Assembly (NCBI RefSeq): GCF_000027225.1
Contig: NC_013892.1
Coordinates: forward strand, 1,798,001-1,862,000
Direction of reading: 5' to 3'
Origin: Xenorhabdus bovienii SS-2004
GTDB taxonomy: Bacteria; Pseudomonadota; Gammaproteobacteria; Enterobacterales; Enterobacteriaceae
DNA: 64,000 bases
Position 1 is the first letter of the stretch. The number at the start of each line of letters is the position of its first letter. Below are positions 17,509 to 27,309 of this stretch, in pieces. The translations under genes were made by a program, and so were the position numbers. The notes under the pieces are model-generated. The model did not search any database, was not told the origin of the DNA, and saw only the letters and a program-made list of their open reading frames with translations.

Positions 17509-18564
17509 CTATATGACCAAACCCAACGATGCCACTCCCTCTTGAGGCAGACGCTGATGGGTCGCGAGCAGCATCTTCATTTGTCGTAAAACAAAGCGCG
17601 GCATCCAACCACACAGCGACTCAAAATCGAACCGTTCGCTGTTGGCATTTCCTTCAGGCGTCACCCAGCAATTTAAGATCAGTTCATCATAGAGCCACCG
17701 ATCCAATTGTAGGCTGATATCGTAATCACTAAGTAGCTTACAGTACAGCTGATGGGCGATTTTTAAGCCCGCCACATCCAAATCGCCAAAATAGAGCAGT
17801 TGTTTTACCTGTTCGACCTTGAGAAGTTGTGACACGCACTCTGCTTGGCCTGACACTTTGTTTCCCGCGCCATAAATAACCAGTGACCAGTGAGTCTGAA
17901 CTCGATTAAGTTGGCAAAGTCGATAATACACATCAGAGTTTTCAACAATGATAGCCGGAAGATCGCGGCAACCTGATGACTCATACGGTAAAGGCGGAGC
18001 ACGTCGAAACGCGCCCATATCAGCCAAAGTCAGTGTGACATGCTTCCAGCCGTCAGGCGGCATGGAATCCAGTGCTTTTTCATCACCAAATATAAGCAGA
18101 GACCGCTCACGGTGTCCGAGCAAGCCCGGAAAGAGTGGCTTGTCGCCCTTAGTTTGGCGAAAGAGATATGTATTCAACTGTTGTAAACGTGCCTTGATTG
18201 GCAGTGGCAGTTGCCCTGTAATACGTTCCGCCAACCAGGGATGCCAGGCTATTTCTGATGCAGTTTTTGTAGGGACGATGGCACCTTCGTAAACAAAAGT
18301 ATTTGGTAGGCTCATACCCCGCCAGTAGCGATGCCAGCTAGCTTTATGCTTAGGCTGAGCCCGCCAGTCCCCTTCAAGCAGTTGCGTAACGGCCTGACTC
18401 AATAAACTTGGAACATCCTGGCGCAAAGCCTCTTGGCTATGTGTTTCTAATATCTCATCCAGAATCGCATTGGCTTTAACTGTTCGGACGGCCTTACCGG
18501 CTGCAAAACGGTGCTTATTTGCTGTCGACTCCAGCCGGGATAGCCAGATCATTACGCTACTCAT
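17509..18564 (-). CDS. jetD: Wadjet JetD, TOPRIM nuclease subunit
   Basis: 351 residues. The C-terminal half carries the TOPRIM-like core: IIVENSDVYYRL (glutamate at about 208) and LLYFGDLDVAGLKIAH (acidic pair at about 261-263). In Wadjet, JetD cleaves plasmid DNA after the SMC complex has extruded and sized the circle. The gene starts 12 bp after jetC, as the last member of jetABCD. Length is usual for the family. Confidence 0.85.
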   Translation of the reverse strand: MSSVMIWLSRLESTANKHRFAAGKAVRTVKANAILDEILETHSQEALRQDVPSLLSQAVTQLLEGDWRAQPKHKASWHRYWRGMSLPNTFVYEGAIVPTKTASEIAWHPWLAERITGQLPLPIKARLQQLNTYLFRQTKGDKPLFPGLLGHRERSLLIFGDEKALDSMPPDGWKHVTLTLADMGAFRRAPPLPYESSGCRDLPAIIVENSDVYYRLCQLNRVQTHWSLVIYGAGNKVSGQAECVSQLLKVEQVKQLLYFGDLDVAGLKIAHQLYCKLLSDYDISLQLDRWLYDELILNCWVTPEGNANSERFDFESLCGWMPRFVLRQMKMLLATHQRLPQEGVASLGLVI

Positions 18565-18576
18565 ACCATATCTACC

Positions 18577-21500
18577 TTAAAAGACTGGTTCGGACTTTGG
18601 CTTAGCAACCAGGGAAGCCGACCACAGGGCGTGGCGTTCTTTATCAACGGTTACCAGATCGCGCCGCCTCAGTTTCTGAACTTTGTTCAGGAAGAGATGG
18701 TTATCAAACATCGACTGGGCGTTTTCATCCGAGATGCCAGTCAAGTAGATGAGCTGGATTTTATAAGCCCTGGCCATTTGGGTTTGAATTCGCATCAAGT
18801 CATCAGCATTCGATTTGCCCAACGGGTTGTCGGCCAGTAAGAATCCTGCACTTGAAATACCCGTATCGTATTCACGCACTTTGCCGACTGTCACAAACAG
18901 CAAAAAGGCAGATGTGAGGCGCTGCCCACCTGAGCCTTCGAGCCGGGTGACAGGAGTCCATTGTGGACGACTGGCGTTCGTCTTCAGCAGACGTACTTCC
19001 AGCTCTCCTTCGCCAAATACCGACTGAACCAAATCTGCTGTCAAGGCATCCCGGTTTGGCGCACGGGGTACCTGCCCTCGGGCTATCCACTGCTGTAAGC
19101 GGCCACTGGCAAAACCCCTGAGATCAGCTGTGACATCACGGAGCCGGTCAGTCATTTTGATAATGGGCCGACCAGGCAGTACAGGACAGTCATCAGGAAT
19201 TTTGACCGACATCGCGCGCTTGAGGAGTTTTATCGCCCCCTCCAGATGTGCAGTCAGATGGGTGACAGTCAGTTCAATCGAACGCTGGAATTGTTCCAAG
19301 CTGTCCTGCACCGCTTCGAATACCTGCGTGATCCCTGTACCGACCCTGTCCAAGTCGCCCAAAACTTCATGATAAGTTGCGACTGAGTCCAACTGTCGTA
19401 AGTATTCCTGACTGGCTCGGATATCTGGGCCCTTAGCCAACTCTTCTTCGATTCTTTTGCGGAAGTGTCCCCAGACCGTAGCGACACGTATACTTTGCTG
19501 TTTAAGCGTTTCTTTTAGGCTTGCGTACATTTGGCATTGCTTACTCAGCGCGTCAGCATACTCAGTGATACTCAGAATCCTACTAGGCAGACCCGCCGCA
19601 GAGCTCGGAGTTATGGACTGGATCGTCGCCTGAGCTGTTTTGGCGTTCTGTAGTCGTTCTTTCACATTTTCCATCTTCTTCAACAGCAGCGCTTTTTTCT
19701 CCAGTTGGAGTTTGAGCTGGTATTCAGTTTCATGGAGGCTGTTGGCGATTTCAGCCAAAGACGTTTGGATTGCCTCTATTTCGACGGGTTTCTCTTTCCA
19801 CACAAAGTCCTCATCAAGCGCGTTGCGGGCATTCGCGCAATTTTGGGACAAATTTTGCAGAGTTACCTTCGAGTTAATTAGATTCTGCGTGAATTGCCTC
19901 TGCTGTTCGTTAAGGCGTGTGATGCGGTTGTTAATTACCGCTAGCTCATTGATAGCCTCCGCTTTTACCTCATCCGGATATGCACTGTAGATGGGTTGAG
20001 CTATCAAACGCTCAGAGGCGTAACGTTGTGCCTGTTCAGCATCTTTCCGTTGTTTCTTGAGGGCGGTAACCTGATCACCGTTGGCTGCTTCGAGTAATTG
20101 TTTGAGCGCCTGAGCAGCCTTCTCATGGGCATCTTTGGGGCTTCGTCCTTCCATACCTTCAGTCGCCGTAATCTCTGAATAGAACGGCTCGTTGGATAGA
20201 TTATTCCATTCGCTAATCTGGATACTTATACAGGTTTGTTCGGCGCTCTTGTTATCCGCGAGCTCTTTCTGCCGCTCTTGCGCCTCCCTCAGGTTAACAA
20301 GAGTCTCCTCGCTTCGCTGAATCTGCTCGGCTAGCTGTTCCAGTTTCATTATCGCCGTTTCACGCTTCGCCCATTCCATTTCAACAAAACGGTTCAGTTT
20401 ATCACGTGCTTTTTCGGCCTGAATTTTTTGCTGTTGAGCACTGTTTAACCGCGCCAGAGCATCAGCCTTCTCGTCGCGCAGTGTTTGCGCATAATGCTCC
20501 GCCTGCTTAAGTGCTACATCAGCATTTTCCAGCAGTAAGCGAGCCTGCTCGCGGTGATCAACTAGTCTTGCCCAATGCTTACCATACTGATCGTAATGCA
20601 AACGCCAGTCACCCCTGAAAGATTCCAGTATATTAAAGGCGTCCTCCACAGCCTTCACACTGGTCTCCTGCGACGCTACAGTGTCCTCCAACTCTTGCAA
20701 CCGGGCATTGTAAGCGGCCTTGCTATAACCGTGTTTATCGGGGTTTGAGAGGACGACCTGCACCAATTCAGGCGTTTCCCTGCGGAGATCCTGTGCTTCA
20801 TCCAGCAGATGAATAGCAATAGGTGCTTTCTTCCAGGGCAATTTCTCACTGATTTTGTGGACTAACTCAAAAGTTGCATCATCAAGTGCGACCAGGCTCA
20901 GGTAGCGGCCTGGATCATGATCGATCACTGCAGCGATACTCTCCGCCTCATCGAGGAAGACAGAGGCCAGATAGTGGGGAAATGCCCAGAGCTTATCCCG
21001 TGCAATGCCCGCCGCATAGAACGCTTCAAGCGCCTGATTGTTCTGCTTAGTGACCAGTTCATGCCCCGTCAGTTTTAACTCTTCCAGTTCGTGCTGTGCT
21101 TGCAGTAAGCGCTGTTTCATTTCATTCAGCGTTTGAGCATTCGCATTCAATACCTTCTCGAGCTGTAATCCGCACCGCTCGTTGTGCCAACTTATGTCCT
21201 CAACATCAAGATCATGTTGCGTTGACGCTGGTAGTGTTTGATAGGTTTTTACTAAGCCCTGCGCGCTATCCATTGCCAACTGGTGATTTAGATCTGCTTG
21301 AGTGCACGTCTGCTGCGCCTTACTTTGCTCAACTAACGCATTTGTCACGACATTCTGCTGCGCTTCCAGCGCCTGCTCTTTCTGATAATGATCAGTATTA
21401 GCCAGCTCTTCACTCTGCTGCGCATCATGTAAGGTTAATTCCAGTCGGTATTGAGCAACACTAGGCGTTTCTCCCTTTTGGATCAACCCAACTTCACAAA

Positions 21501-23013
21501 GTTTTTCCCGTTGCAATTCACCCTGGCGTTTGTCTATTTTATATCTGTCACGACCCACCTCCAGGCCGCCCAACTTCTTTTGTAGCTCGTCGTATGACTG
21601 TCTAAGGGCATTACTTTCCTTGCTTATCTGCCCTTGCTCTTCCACAAGTTTCGCCTCCTGCTGGCGATGCCTGTTGATTGCCCACTCTAATACGCCCAAG
21701 GCCTCACCAGCAGTACGCTCAAAAATCACCTGCAGTGGCCTTTCCGTTTCACTTTGGAATACCTTCAGATCTTCGTCTGCCTGACGGTACGCATCCCGCA
21801 CCTTCGCATAAGCTTTGTAGTCTATAGCAGTACGAGTAATATCAATTTGACGTTGATTGGCATCGGCTTCATCTTTAAGTGCGTCGACCTTGGTTTTTTG
21901 TTTGTTGAGCTGATGCTGCGCGAAATCATATTCAAGCAGCGTTCTGCGCTTGCCCAACTGTTCAAGCAGAAACCTCTTCTGGTCAATGTATTTTTGCAAG
22001 TTTCCCGTGTCTTCTTCTAGTTGTATCTGTTCAATCTGAGCTTCCCCAATAAAGGCTGTGAGATCGCGCATTGATTCGCGGAAACCGTCATCCAACAGTT
22101 GCAGCTGCGTCTGAGTGCTTTCCAGTTGTTTGGCGGGTTCAAGAAACGTCTGCCAGTTAGCCAGCACGTCCTTGAGAAATGACTCGTTACGACGGATACC
22201 TTCCAGCTCTCCCTGACGTTCAACTTCATGCGCTACCAGTTCCCGCAACCGCTCAGCTGCATCTTTAGACATGGTGCAAGCAAAGAACGCACCAAGGAAA
22301 TCATGCTCAGTTTTGTATTCAATAAAACGGGTCAAGCCACCTTCTTCGGAGTTGAAAGTCACCATTGTTTTGATGAGATCAACGTTGATTTGTTGTTCCA
22401 GCAAAAATGTGCGCCATTCACTCTGCCTGGAGGTTTTGCGCCAGTGCATCCCCCCCTCGCCGCCCGCTTTGAGATTAAGCCAGCTTTCGAAGCTGTGCAG
22501 GCTATTAGCGTAGGAACGTAGCTCAGAATCGCGTTCCGCGCGGGAATAAGAAGGGACTTCGTCAAATGGCGCCCCCAACAGGGAGTCAGGCGCATCACAA
22601 ATAAACAGCGTGCGGTCAACATCATCCCCATTGCGCTGATGAGCATGCCCCAGTAATAACGTTTGGCCTGATTCATTGACCATCTCTACCAGGATAACAG
22701 AGAGCTCTTTATAGAAATAATTGCGGTAGTGGTATTCACTTTGCCGACGGTTAGCCAAGTATTGGGTGAAATCACTAACGGAGGGCTCAAAAATCGATAA
22801 CAGTAGTGCGATGTAAGTTGACTTGCCACCCCCATTAACAAGCTGTTGATAGGTACTGGTCACCACCTTCGCATTCCTGACGGGCGAGCGCTGCCGTTCA
22901 ATAGCAGGACTATCGACTGCTTGAGACAGGCCAATATAGTCCAGCGTGAGGTCTTTGTAGAAAGCTTCTTCATGGCCTGCGCCATCTATATAAACCCGTT
23001 TAATCAGCCACAT
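18577..23013 (-). CDS. jetC: Wadjet JetC, MukB-like SMC ATPase
   Basis: 1478 residues. The N-terminal ATPase half has Walker A VNGGGKST (59-66). Long coiled-coil arms, rich in Q, E, K and L with few prolines, run from about 270 to 650 and 790 to 1250, with a hinge-like globular part between. The C-terminal half has the signature GSGGQRLTSAF and Walker B FLLADNPLGKSNADDLM. It is the motor that extrudes DNA loops and recognises small circular DNA. It starts two bases after the jetB stop, so coupling is likely. Confidence 0.88.
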   Translation of the reverse strand: MWLIKRVYIDGAGHEEAFYKDLTLDYIGLSQAVDSPAIERQRSPVRNAKVVTSTYQQLVNGGGKSTYIALLLSIFEPSVSDFTQYLANRRQSEYHYRNYFYKELSVILVEMVNESGQTLLLGHAHQRNGDDVDRTLFICDAPDSLLGAPFDEVPSYSRAERDSELRSYANSLHSFESWLNLKAGGEGGMHWRKTSRQSEWRTFLLEQQINVDLIKTMVTFNSEEGGLTRFIEYKTEHDFLGAFFACTMSKDAAERLRELVAHEVERQGELEGIRRNESFLKDVLANWQTFLEPAKQLESTQTQLQLLDDGFRESMRDLTAFIGEAQIEQIQLEEDTGNLQKYIDQKRFLLEQLGKRRTLLEYDFAQHQLNKQKTKVDALKDEADANQRQIDITRTAIDYKAYAKVRDAYRQADEDLKVFQSETERPLQVIFERTAGEALGVLEWAINRHRQQEAKLVEEQGQISKESNALRQSYDELQKKLGGLEVGRDRYKIDKRQGELQREKLCEVGLIQKGETPSVAQYRLELTLHDAQQSEELANTDHYQKEQALEAQQNVVTNALVEQSKAQQTCTQADLNHQLAMDSAQGLVKTYQTLPASTQHDLDVEDISWHNERCGLQLEKVLNANAQTLNEMKQRLLQAQHELEELKLTGHELVTKQNNQALEAFYAAGIARDKLWAFPHYLASVFLDEAESIAAVIDHDPGRYLSLVALDDATFELVHKISEKLPWKKAPIAIHLLDEAQDLRRETPELVQVVLSNPDKHGYSKAAYNARLQELEDTVASQETSVKAVEDAFNILESFRGDWRLHYDQYGKHWARLVDHREQARLLLENADVALKQAEHYAQTLRDEKADALARLNSAQQQKIQAEKARDKLNRFVEMEWAKRETAIMKLEQLAEQIQRSEETLVNLREAQERQKELADNKSAEQTCISIQISEWNNLSNEPFYSEITATEGMEGRSPKDAHEKAAQALKQLLEAANGDQVTALKKQRKDAEQAQRYASERLIAQPIYSAYPDEVKAEAINELAVINNRITRLNEQQRQFTQNLINSKVTLQNLSQNCANARNALDEDFVWKEKPVEIEAIQTSLAEIANSLHETEYQLKLQLEKKALLLKKMENVKERLQNAKTAQATIQSITPSSAAGLPSRILSITEYADALSKQCQMYASLKETLKQQSIRVATVWGHFRKRIEEELAKGPDIRASQEYLRQLDSVATYHEVLGDLDRVGTGITQVFEAVQDSLEQFQRSIELTVTHLTAHLEGAIKLLKRAMSVKIPDDCPVLPGRPIIKMTDRLRDVTADLRGFASGRLQQWIARGQVPRAPNRDALTADLVQSVFGEGELEVRLLKTNASRPQWTPVTRLEGSGGQRLTSAFLLFVTVGKVREYDTGISSAGFLLADNPLGKSNADDLMRIQTQMARAYKIQLIYLTGISDENAQSMFDNHLFLNKVQKLRRRDLVTVDKERHALWSASLVAKPKSEPVF

Positions 23014-23015
23014 AT

Positions 23016-23912
23016 TTAAATCTCCAGCAAGCGTTGCGTATCTGAGGTTCCAGTGGGGGCAGGTCGTTCATTGACCGGAGGGAACCTTGGGGTGCCTACT
23101 AATGCAGCGATATCGCTTTCAACTAGATCTAACGACCGATCTTCTGTGGCTGGACTGATGCTCATCACAAAACGCACCGTCTCTTCGATGCCGGTATGGC
23201 GCAGATAGTGTTTGAGCTTTTGAGTCGGATACCAGTCGGACTCACCCGACAGACTGCTGTCTTCGGCCAGAAAACCTTCCTCCTGCAGCAGCTGTATCCA
23301 GCGCGTGGCCATTTCTGTTTGTGAGCGAATACTCGAGACACGGCCCACCTTTTCGTCGTGAATGCGAGGAATGCGTTCTTCCTGCACAAACCTGGCCACC
23401 GTTAGTAGACCGTCGACGGTATCGTCGCCCTCGGCCTTGCGTTGTACAATTACCTGGTCGGCAACATCATTGAGCCTGGCCACTACCGAGGCAGCATTAA
23501 TGGCACTACTCTGACCGAATTCGACACGAACCGTGTCCGGAATTGGAAACAGCTCGGCCAGCAGCGCAATCAGAGTCAAGCCTGCAAACAGTCGCTGCTC
23601 TTTGCGTTCTTTACTCAACTGCTCCCCCGTTATTTCTGGCAGCAGGCGCTTGTTCAGCCAACCTAAAGACGGAGCAAATGGGCCTCGGCCATCTGCTGCC
23701 AGTAACACCCCGTACGACTCATGAATCCCAAGGTACCGCAATTTCATGCCTGCCGCGACGCCACGGATAATTTCAGCAAACAAGGTATCACCTTGCAGGT
23801 CTAGCGCGCGTTGGAGCGGCTCATCTCCCATTTTGTATCCCAGTGAGTTCATAATTGCCTGTGTGGCAATCTCGGCGTAGCGTTTAGCTTGTTGATGCGT
23901 GTTGTCGGACAT
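23016..23912 (-). CDS. jetB: Wadjet JetB, MukE-like kleisin-associated subunit
   Basis: 298 residues, mostly alpha-helical, with winged-helix-like segments (TRWIQLLQEEGFLAED). The assignment rests mainly on position: second gene of jetABCD, two bases from its neighbours on both sides, between the kleisin-like jetA and the SMC jetC. JetB binds the JetA kleisin and bridges the SMC heads. Somewhat longer than some JetB proteins. Confidence 0.75.
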   Translation of the reverse strand: MSDNTHQQAKRYAEIATQAIMNSLGYKMGDEPLQRALDLQGDTLFAEIIRGVAAGMKLRYLGIHESYGVLLAADGRGPFAPSLGWLNKRLLPEITGEQLSKERKEQRLFAGLTLIALLAELFPIPDTVRVEFGQSSAINAASVVARLNDVADQVIVQRKAEGDDTVDGLLTVARFVQEERIPRIHDEKVGRVSSIRSQTEMATRWIQLLQEEGFLAEDSSLSGESDWYPTQKLKHYLRHTGIEETVRFVMSISPATEDRSLDLVESDIAALVGTPRFPPVNERPAPTGTSDTQRLLEI

Positions 23913-23914
23913 GA

Positions 23915-25384
23915 CTACTCCTCAAAGTGGTGTACGGGAGCTACCGTTAACAGTTTTAAATTGCTAGCCCACCACCGCGCTGTTTCGATAGCGTCACCGC
24001 TTATCTCCACCTCTATTGTGGGATCACTGTTAGCCGCCACACTGCCAATATGAAGTAAACAAACCTGTTGTTCTTGTTCGGACAATTCGTCGCACTCATA
24101 GGCGTCGAAAACATCTCTAAAGCTCACATGCCCCCGATTCTTCAACCGGTCACTCACCCAATCACTGCATTTCTTAATGACAGATTCAGGGATCCCACGC
24201 AGGGTAGTTTCAATAGCTACGGGCTGGTCGGTAGGGTCCTGTATCTCATGTGGCAGCGCTTGTTCAAATCTATCAAGATAGAGATTCAGCAGCGCCTCAA
24301 GGTCAAAGAGGATGTGTCTATCATCATCCTGACTTCGGGGAGCCAGCACGCGCGTGATGAGATCATCTATTTCCTTTTCGACAATGTCGGGGGAATGTAA
24401 CAGCAAGGGTTTGAGTGCACCTTTTTCCAGCGTTTCACGAAAAAGGGTGTTATCTCTGGGAATAATGAGTTTCAGGCGAGCTCGCTCAAAATCTTTGTTC
24501 ACATCATGTAAGCAGTCTTGATAGCGCTGAGTAAATATGCAGACATCGGCAAAAATCTCTTGCGCATTACGCAGCTTATTTAATTTATCGGGGTGTAATT
24601 CTGAGCGTCCATCAACGAGCATTTCCGTAATGGCCGACATCGTGGTCCGAATATGCTCCAGCACTTCCCCAGTCTTATCAAATGAGTCATTAAGTACCGG
24701 ACGAATATCACGCGCATAGGATGCACTCAAATCACCAGACTGAGCGGCGCGTACTTTCATCCGCATCCCAATCAGATATTGCTCCAGTTGCCTCTGAGTT
24801 GACTGAATCTGATGCACGGCCTTGTCGATCTCACCGCGACGGATGGTTTTTAACGTGCGCCAGGCCAGAATAGCCGCGCGCTCAATCGGCGTTTCATCCA
24901 AACGGAGGGTATAGAACAGCATTCCTTCATCGGTCAGTGACCAGAGAATTACATCTGAGCCGGATAGCTGGTCGTAGCGGACCAGACGGACTATCTGTTC
25001 TTCGGAATGCGTTCGTTGCGTGAAATCGTAATAACGGAGACGGAAAGGGTCTTTAATCGCTGCAAAAATCTTGCTGGCAACCTGCGCGTAGGCCGAGGCT
25101 TCTTGTCCCGGATAAGCTTCATTTAGGTGCCCAACCAGGCATAACTCCGCTTCTTTCCGCGTCATACCGGGTTGGCGCTCGCGGTCAGCATAATAAAGCA
25201 TAGCGTCAAAGAGATGCATAATAGCCGCCAGCGCATCAAGCTCGACGCCTTCCCACGGATTGCGCTGTAGGGTGCGATAGATTGAATCCAGCGTCCGCAC
25301 GACCAGCAATGCATGAGACTGAATAGTCAGCTCGCGGCGTGCCATAGATTCATTACGAGCCTGCTCCAAAAACTCTAGCGACAT
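23915..25384 (-). CDS. jetA: Wadjet JetA, MukF-like kleisin
   Basis: 489 residues from the ATG at 25384, which follows AGGGAG; an in-frame extension to 25438 runs through the promoter and is rejected. A helical N-terminal dimerisation region (about 1-200) has winged-helix character, followed by coiled coil (EIDKAVHQIQSTQRQLEQYL) and a C-terminal winged helix (about 400-489). It is the first gene of the operon, preceded by a good promoter with an overlapping palindrome. Confidence 0.8.
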   Translation of the reverse strand: MSLEFLEQARNESMARRELTIQSHALLVVRTLDSIYRTLQRNPWEGVELDALAAIMHLFDAMLYYADRERQPGMTRKEAELCLVGHLNEAYPGQEASAYAQVASKIFAAIKDPFRLRYYDFTQRTHSEEQIVRLVRYDQLSGSDVILWSLTDEGMLFYTLRLDETPIERAAILAWRTLKTIRRGEIDKAVHQIQSTQRQLEQYLIGMRMKVRAAQSGDLSASYARDIRPVLNDSFDKTGEVLEHIRTTMSAITEMLVDGRSELHPDKLNKLRNAQEIFADVCIFTQRYQDCLHDVNKDFERARLKLIIPRDNTLFRETLEKGALKPLLLHSPDIVEKEIDDLITRVLAPRSQDDDRHILFDLEALLNLYLDRFEQALPHEIQDPTDQPVAIETTLRGIPESVIKKCSDWVSDRLKNRGHVSFRDVFDAYECDELSEQEQQVCLLHIGSVAANSDPTIEVEISGDAIETARWWASNLKLLTVAPVHHFEE

Positions 25385-25409
25385 AGTATTCTCCCTAAGT
25401 AACAGGGCC

Positions 25410-25438
25410 ACTATAGTACGGCAAAATAATTTAGGCAA
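25410..25438 (-). promoter_or_regulatory. Predicted promoter of jetABCD
   Basis: On the minus strand TTGCCT (25433-25438) and TATAGT (25410-25415) are separated by exactly 17 bp. Transcription would start about 20 bp before the jetA ATG. The -35 box lies inside the inverted repeat at 25428-25456. Confidence 0.75.
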
Positions 25439-25456
25439 AGAAACTTTGCCTAAATT
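25428..25456. promoter_or_regulatory. 13-bp perfect inverted repeat, candidate WYL-repressor operator
   Basis: The arms aatttaggcaaag and ctttgcctaaatt are perfect complements around a 3-base spacer. It overlaps the jetA -35 box and lies between jetA and the divergent WYL regulator. A bound dimer would block the operon promoter, as in BrxR/CapW systems. No T tract follows the hairpin, so it is not a terminator. Confidence 0.7.
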
Positions 25457-25559
25457 TTTAAAGTAGCAATGTTATTTGTTTTGAAGCAGTTCACCTCCTA
25501 TACTGAATCCATACATCAGATTGCCAATAATTAACCTGCAAAGACAAAACAAAACTGGT

Positions 25560-26453
25560 ATGTATTACTCAACGTTTCTTGAGAAACACAAAACATCCCT
25601 CAGCCACGCACAGTGGTTGCGTTTGCGCTATATCGAGCGCCAGCTACTATGGGAGCGAAAAGTCACTTCACGCATGATTGCTGAAGAATTTGGTGTCTCA
25701 GCGCAGCAAGCCCGTACCGACGTACGAACCTACCTTGAGATAGCACCAGGTAATGCTTTCGAACAGGGAGGCGGCCGAAAGGGATATTTTCCCAGTGAGA
25801 CGTTTGTGCCTGTTTTACTGGGAGACAACGACCTAATATGGCGTGCGACGGCTGAGTTTCAATCGCCACAAACGGCTCACGCGCAGGAAATTCCACTCAT
25901 ACATCGCGCAGTGCATAGCCGCACACTGGCAATTTTTTTGTCAGCGATCGAGCTGCGGGGCCAAGTGCAAGTAGTCTATGCGTCAATGGAAAACCCTGAA
26001 GGCACGTCCCGTACACTGACCCCTACGATTATTATTACCGTCAATGGCCGTCAGCATGTACGTGCCTATGACTGGGACAGTTCTACGTTTAAGGACTTTG
26101 TTTTGGCGCGATTTCTGGGCTTACCGGAACTGATTGTCCCAGCTGCAGCCCCACCGCGTGAAGACACTTCGTGGGAGATCGCGATCCCTGTACGTTTTAT
26201 TGTCAACCCAGCTCTAAGCGAGGCGCAGCAGGAAGTGATTGAGCGAGACTACATACTCGAACCACGTGAGTTCACTATTCGCGCACCGATGATTTTTTAT
26301 TTGTGCCCCGAGAACAATCTGCCTAAAACCGACGATGAATATGCACAGGCTACAGATCCCAGTGGTCAAGGCCCCTTTGTCTATCCAATTCTTGCTGTGC
26401 ATACCCAAACAGGTGAGCCTATTCACAAATACCGCCATGCAGGCGAGAGATAG
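25560..26453 (+). CDS. WYL-domain regulator divergent from Wadjet (BrxR/CapW-like)
   Basis: 297 residues. The winged helix-turn-helix is at residues about 35-62 (TSRMIAEEFGVSAQQARTDVRTY). A WYL-type domain follows at about 135-190, with QVVYASMENPEGTSRTLTP and RQHVRAYDW. The layout matches the CapW-like gene at 11560 and the defence-island WYL repressors. It is divergent from jetA and is the obvious reader of the palindrome at 25428-25456. The ATG at 25560 has a poor ribosome site; an in-frame TTG at 25521 would add 13 residues, so the start is uncertain. The 3' end overlaps the convergent integrase remnant. Confidence 0.75.
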   Translation: MYYSTFLEKHKTSLSHAQWLRLRYIERQLLWERKVTSRMIAEEFGVSAQQARTDVRTYLEIAPGNAFEQGGGRKGYFPSETFVPVLLGDNDLIWRATAEFQSPQTAHAQEIPLIHRAVHSRTLAIFLSAIELRGQVQVVYASMENPEGTSRTLTPTIIITVNGRQHVRAYDWDSSTFKDFVLARFLGLPELIVPAAAPPREDTSWEIAIPVRFIVNPALSEAQQEVIERDYILEPREFTIRAPMIFYLCPENNLPKTDDEYAQATDPSGQGPFVYPILAVHTQTGEPIHKYRHAGER

Positions 26454-27057
26454 CCCTTCTGTTTGCTAATTTATTGCCATGCGCTGTTACTGGGCGGATG
26501 ATGGCCTGGAGATCTGAGCGGAAGCAATACTGGTCGATCTTCGCTCCTAGGGTTGGCTTGAAGTACTCGCACACTTTCATTAAGGATGCTGTCGCTTTGG
26601 TATCACGAGGAATAACGGTGTAGCACTCTCGCTCCATGCGCTTCAATACATCAGCCCACGTCCGCTTGTTGTCGAGCTTCATCTTATTGACGTAACCGTG
26701 AACCAGTTCTTTAAACGATCCCTGCGAACGATGAAGCTGCATGATGTGCTGCTCGGCCAGGCGTTGTTGCTCAAGCTCTTGTTGCGGTTCTTTTCCTTCA
26801 ATAAGCCAGGCACCATACTTTTTCGCCAGCTCATTGGCCATCACCAGTTTCATCTCAGGCCAGATGCCCAACTGGATGAACTTCTCTTTCTTCCCTTTCT
26901 CAACGTAATAACGGAAATAAAAAACCTTACTGCCTGAAGGCTGAACCTTAACACCAAGCCTGCCGGTGCCACGCTGAGCGCTGTTGCTCCACACGTAGTA
27001 CGCAGTACTTTTTGTCTTCAATCCACGTATAGCAGTCTCGGTAAGATTAGCGGCCAT
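26419..27057 (-). pseudogene. Tyrosine-recombinase integrase, truncated
   Basis: Only the first 212 residues remain. An arm-binding DUF4102-type N-terminus (LTETAIRGLKTKSTAYYVWS, FYFRYYVEKGKKEKFIQLGIW) is followed by the SAM-like core-binding part (GSFKELVHGYVNKMKLDNKR). The catalytic half with the R-H-R-Y residues is missing, and P4-type integrases are about 400 residues. The frame ends inside the WYL gene, suggesting a recombination join. The island is probably no longer able to excise with its own enzyme. It starts about 200 bp from the tRNA remnant, as expected for int at an island edge. Confidence 0.8.
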
Positions 27058-27082
27058 AAATCTACCTTTATAAGGATGAGCA

Positions 27083-27128
27083 TTACCTGACCCGATGCCA
27101 ATTTCGGGTCAGGTAACGGGTCAGGTAA
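27083..27128. repeat. Triple TTACCTGACCCG repeat before the integrase
   Basis: ttacctgacccga (27083-27095) is answered by its exact complement tcgggtcaggtaa (27104-27116). A third copy, cgggtcaggtaa, follows directly (27117-27128). Placed between att and int, these may be arm-type integrase or excisionase sites, or an int operator. Confidence 0.55.
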
Positions 27129-27254
27129 GGATGATACAATGAGGATATCAGGCAACCAAAAAGAAACAAAATTAACATCATAACTGATTGATTATAGACA
27201 ATTAAAAATACAAACAAAGCCAAATCCGAACATTTCAAAACATGCCGATTTTAT

Positions 27255-27301
27255 GACTCATAATCGCTTGGTCGCTGGTTCAAGTCCAGCAGGGGCCACC
27301 A
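27255..27301 (+). other. Attachment site: 3' half of tRNA-Ile(CAU)
   Basis: 47 bases match the anticodon arm, T arm and acceptor of the ileX/ileY-type tRNA, including anticodon-loop ctcataa, T-loop ggttcaagtcc and the 3' end gggccacca. The 5' half is absent. This is the usual duplicated 3' tRNA end left by island integration (attR), followed by the old tRNA terminator. Confidence 0.82.
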
Positions 27302-27309
27302 GAATTATC

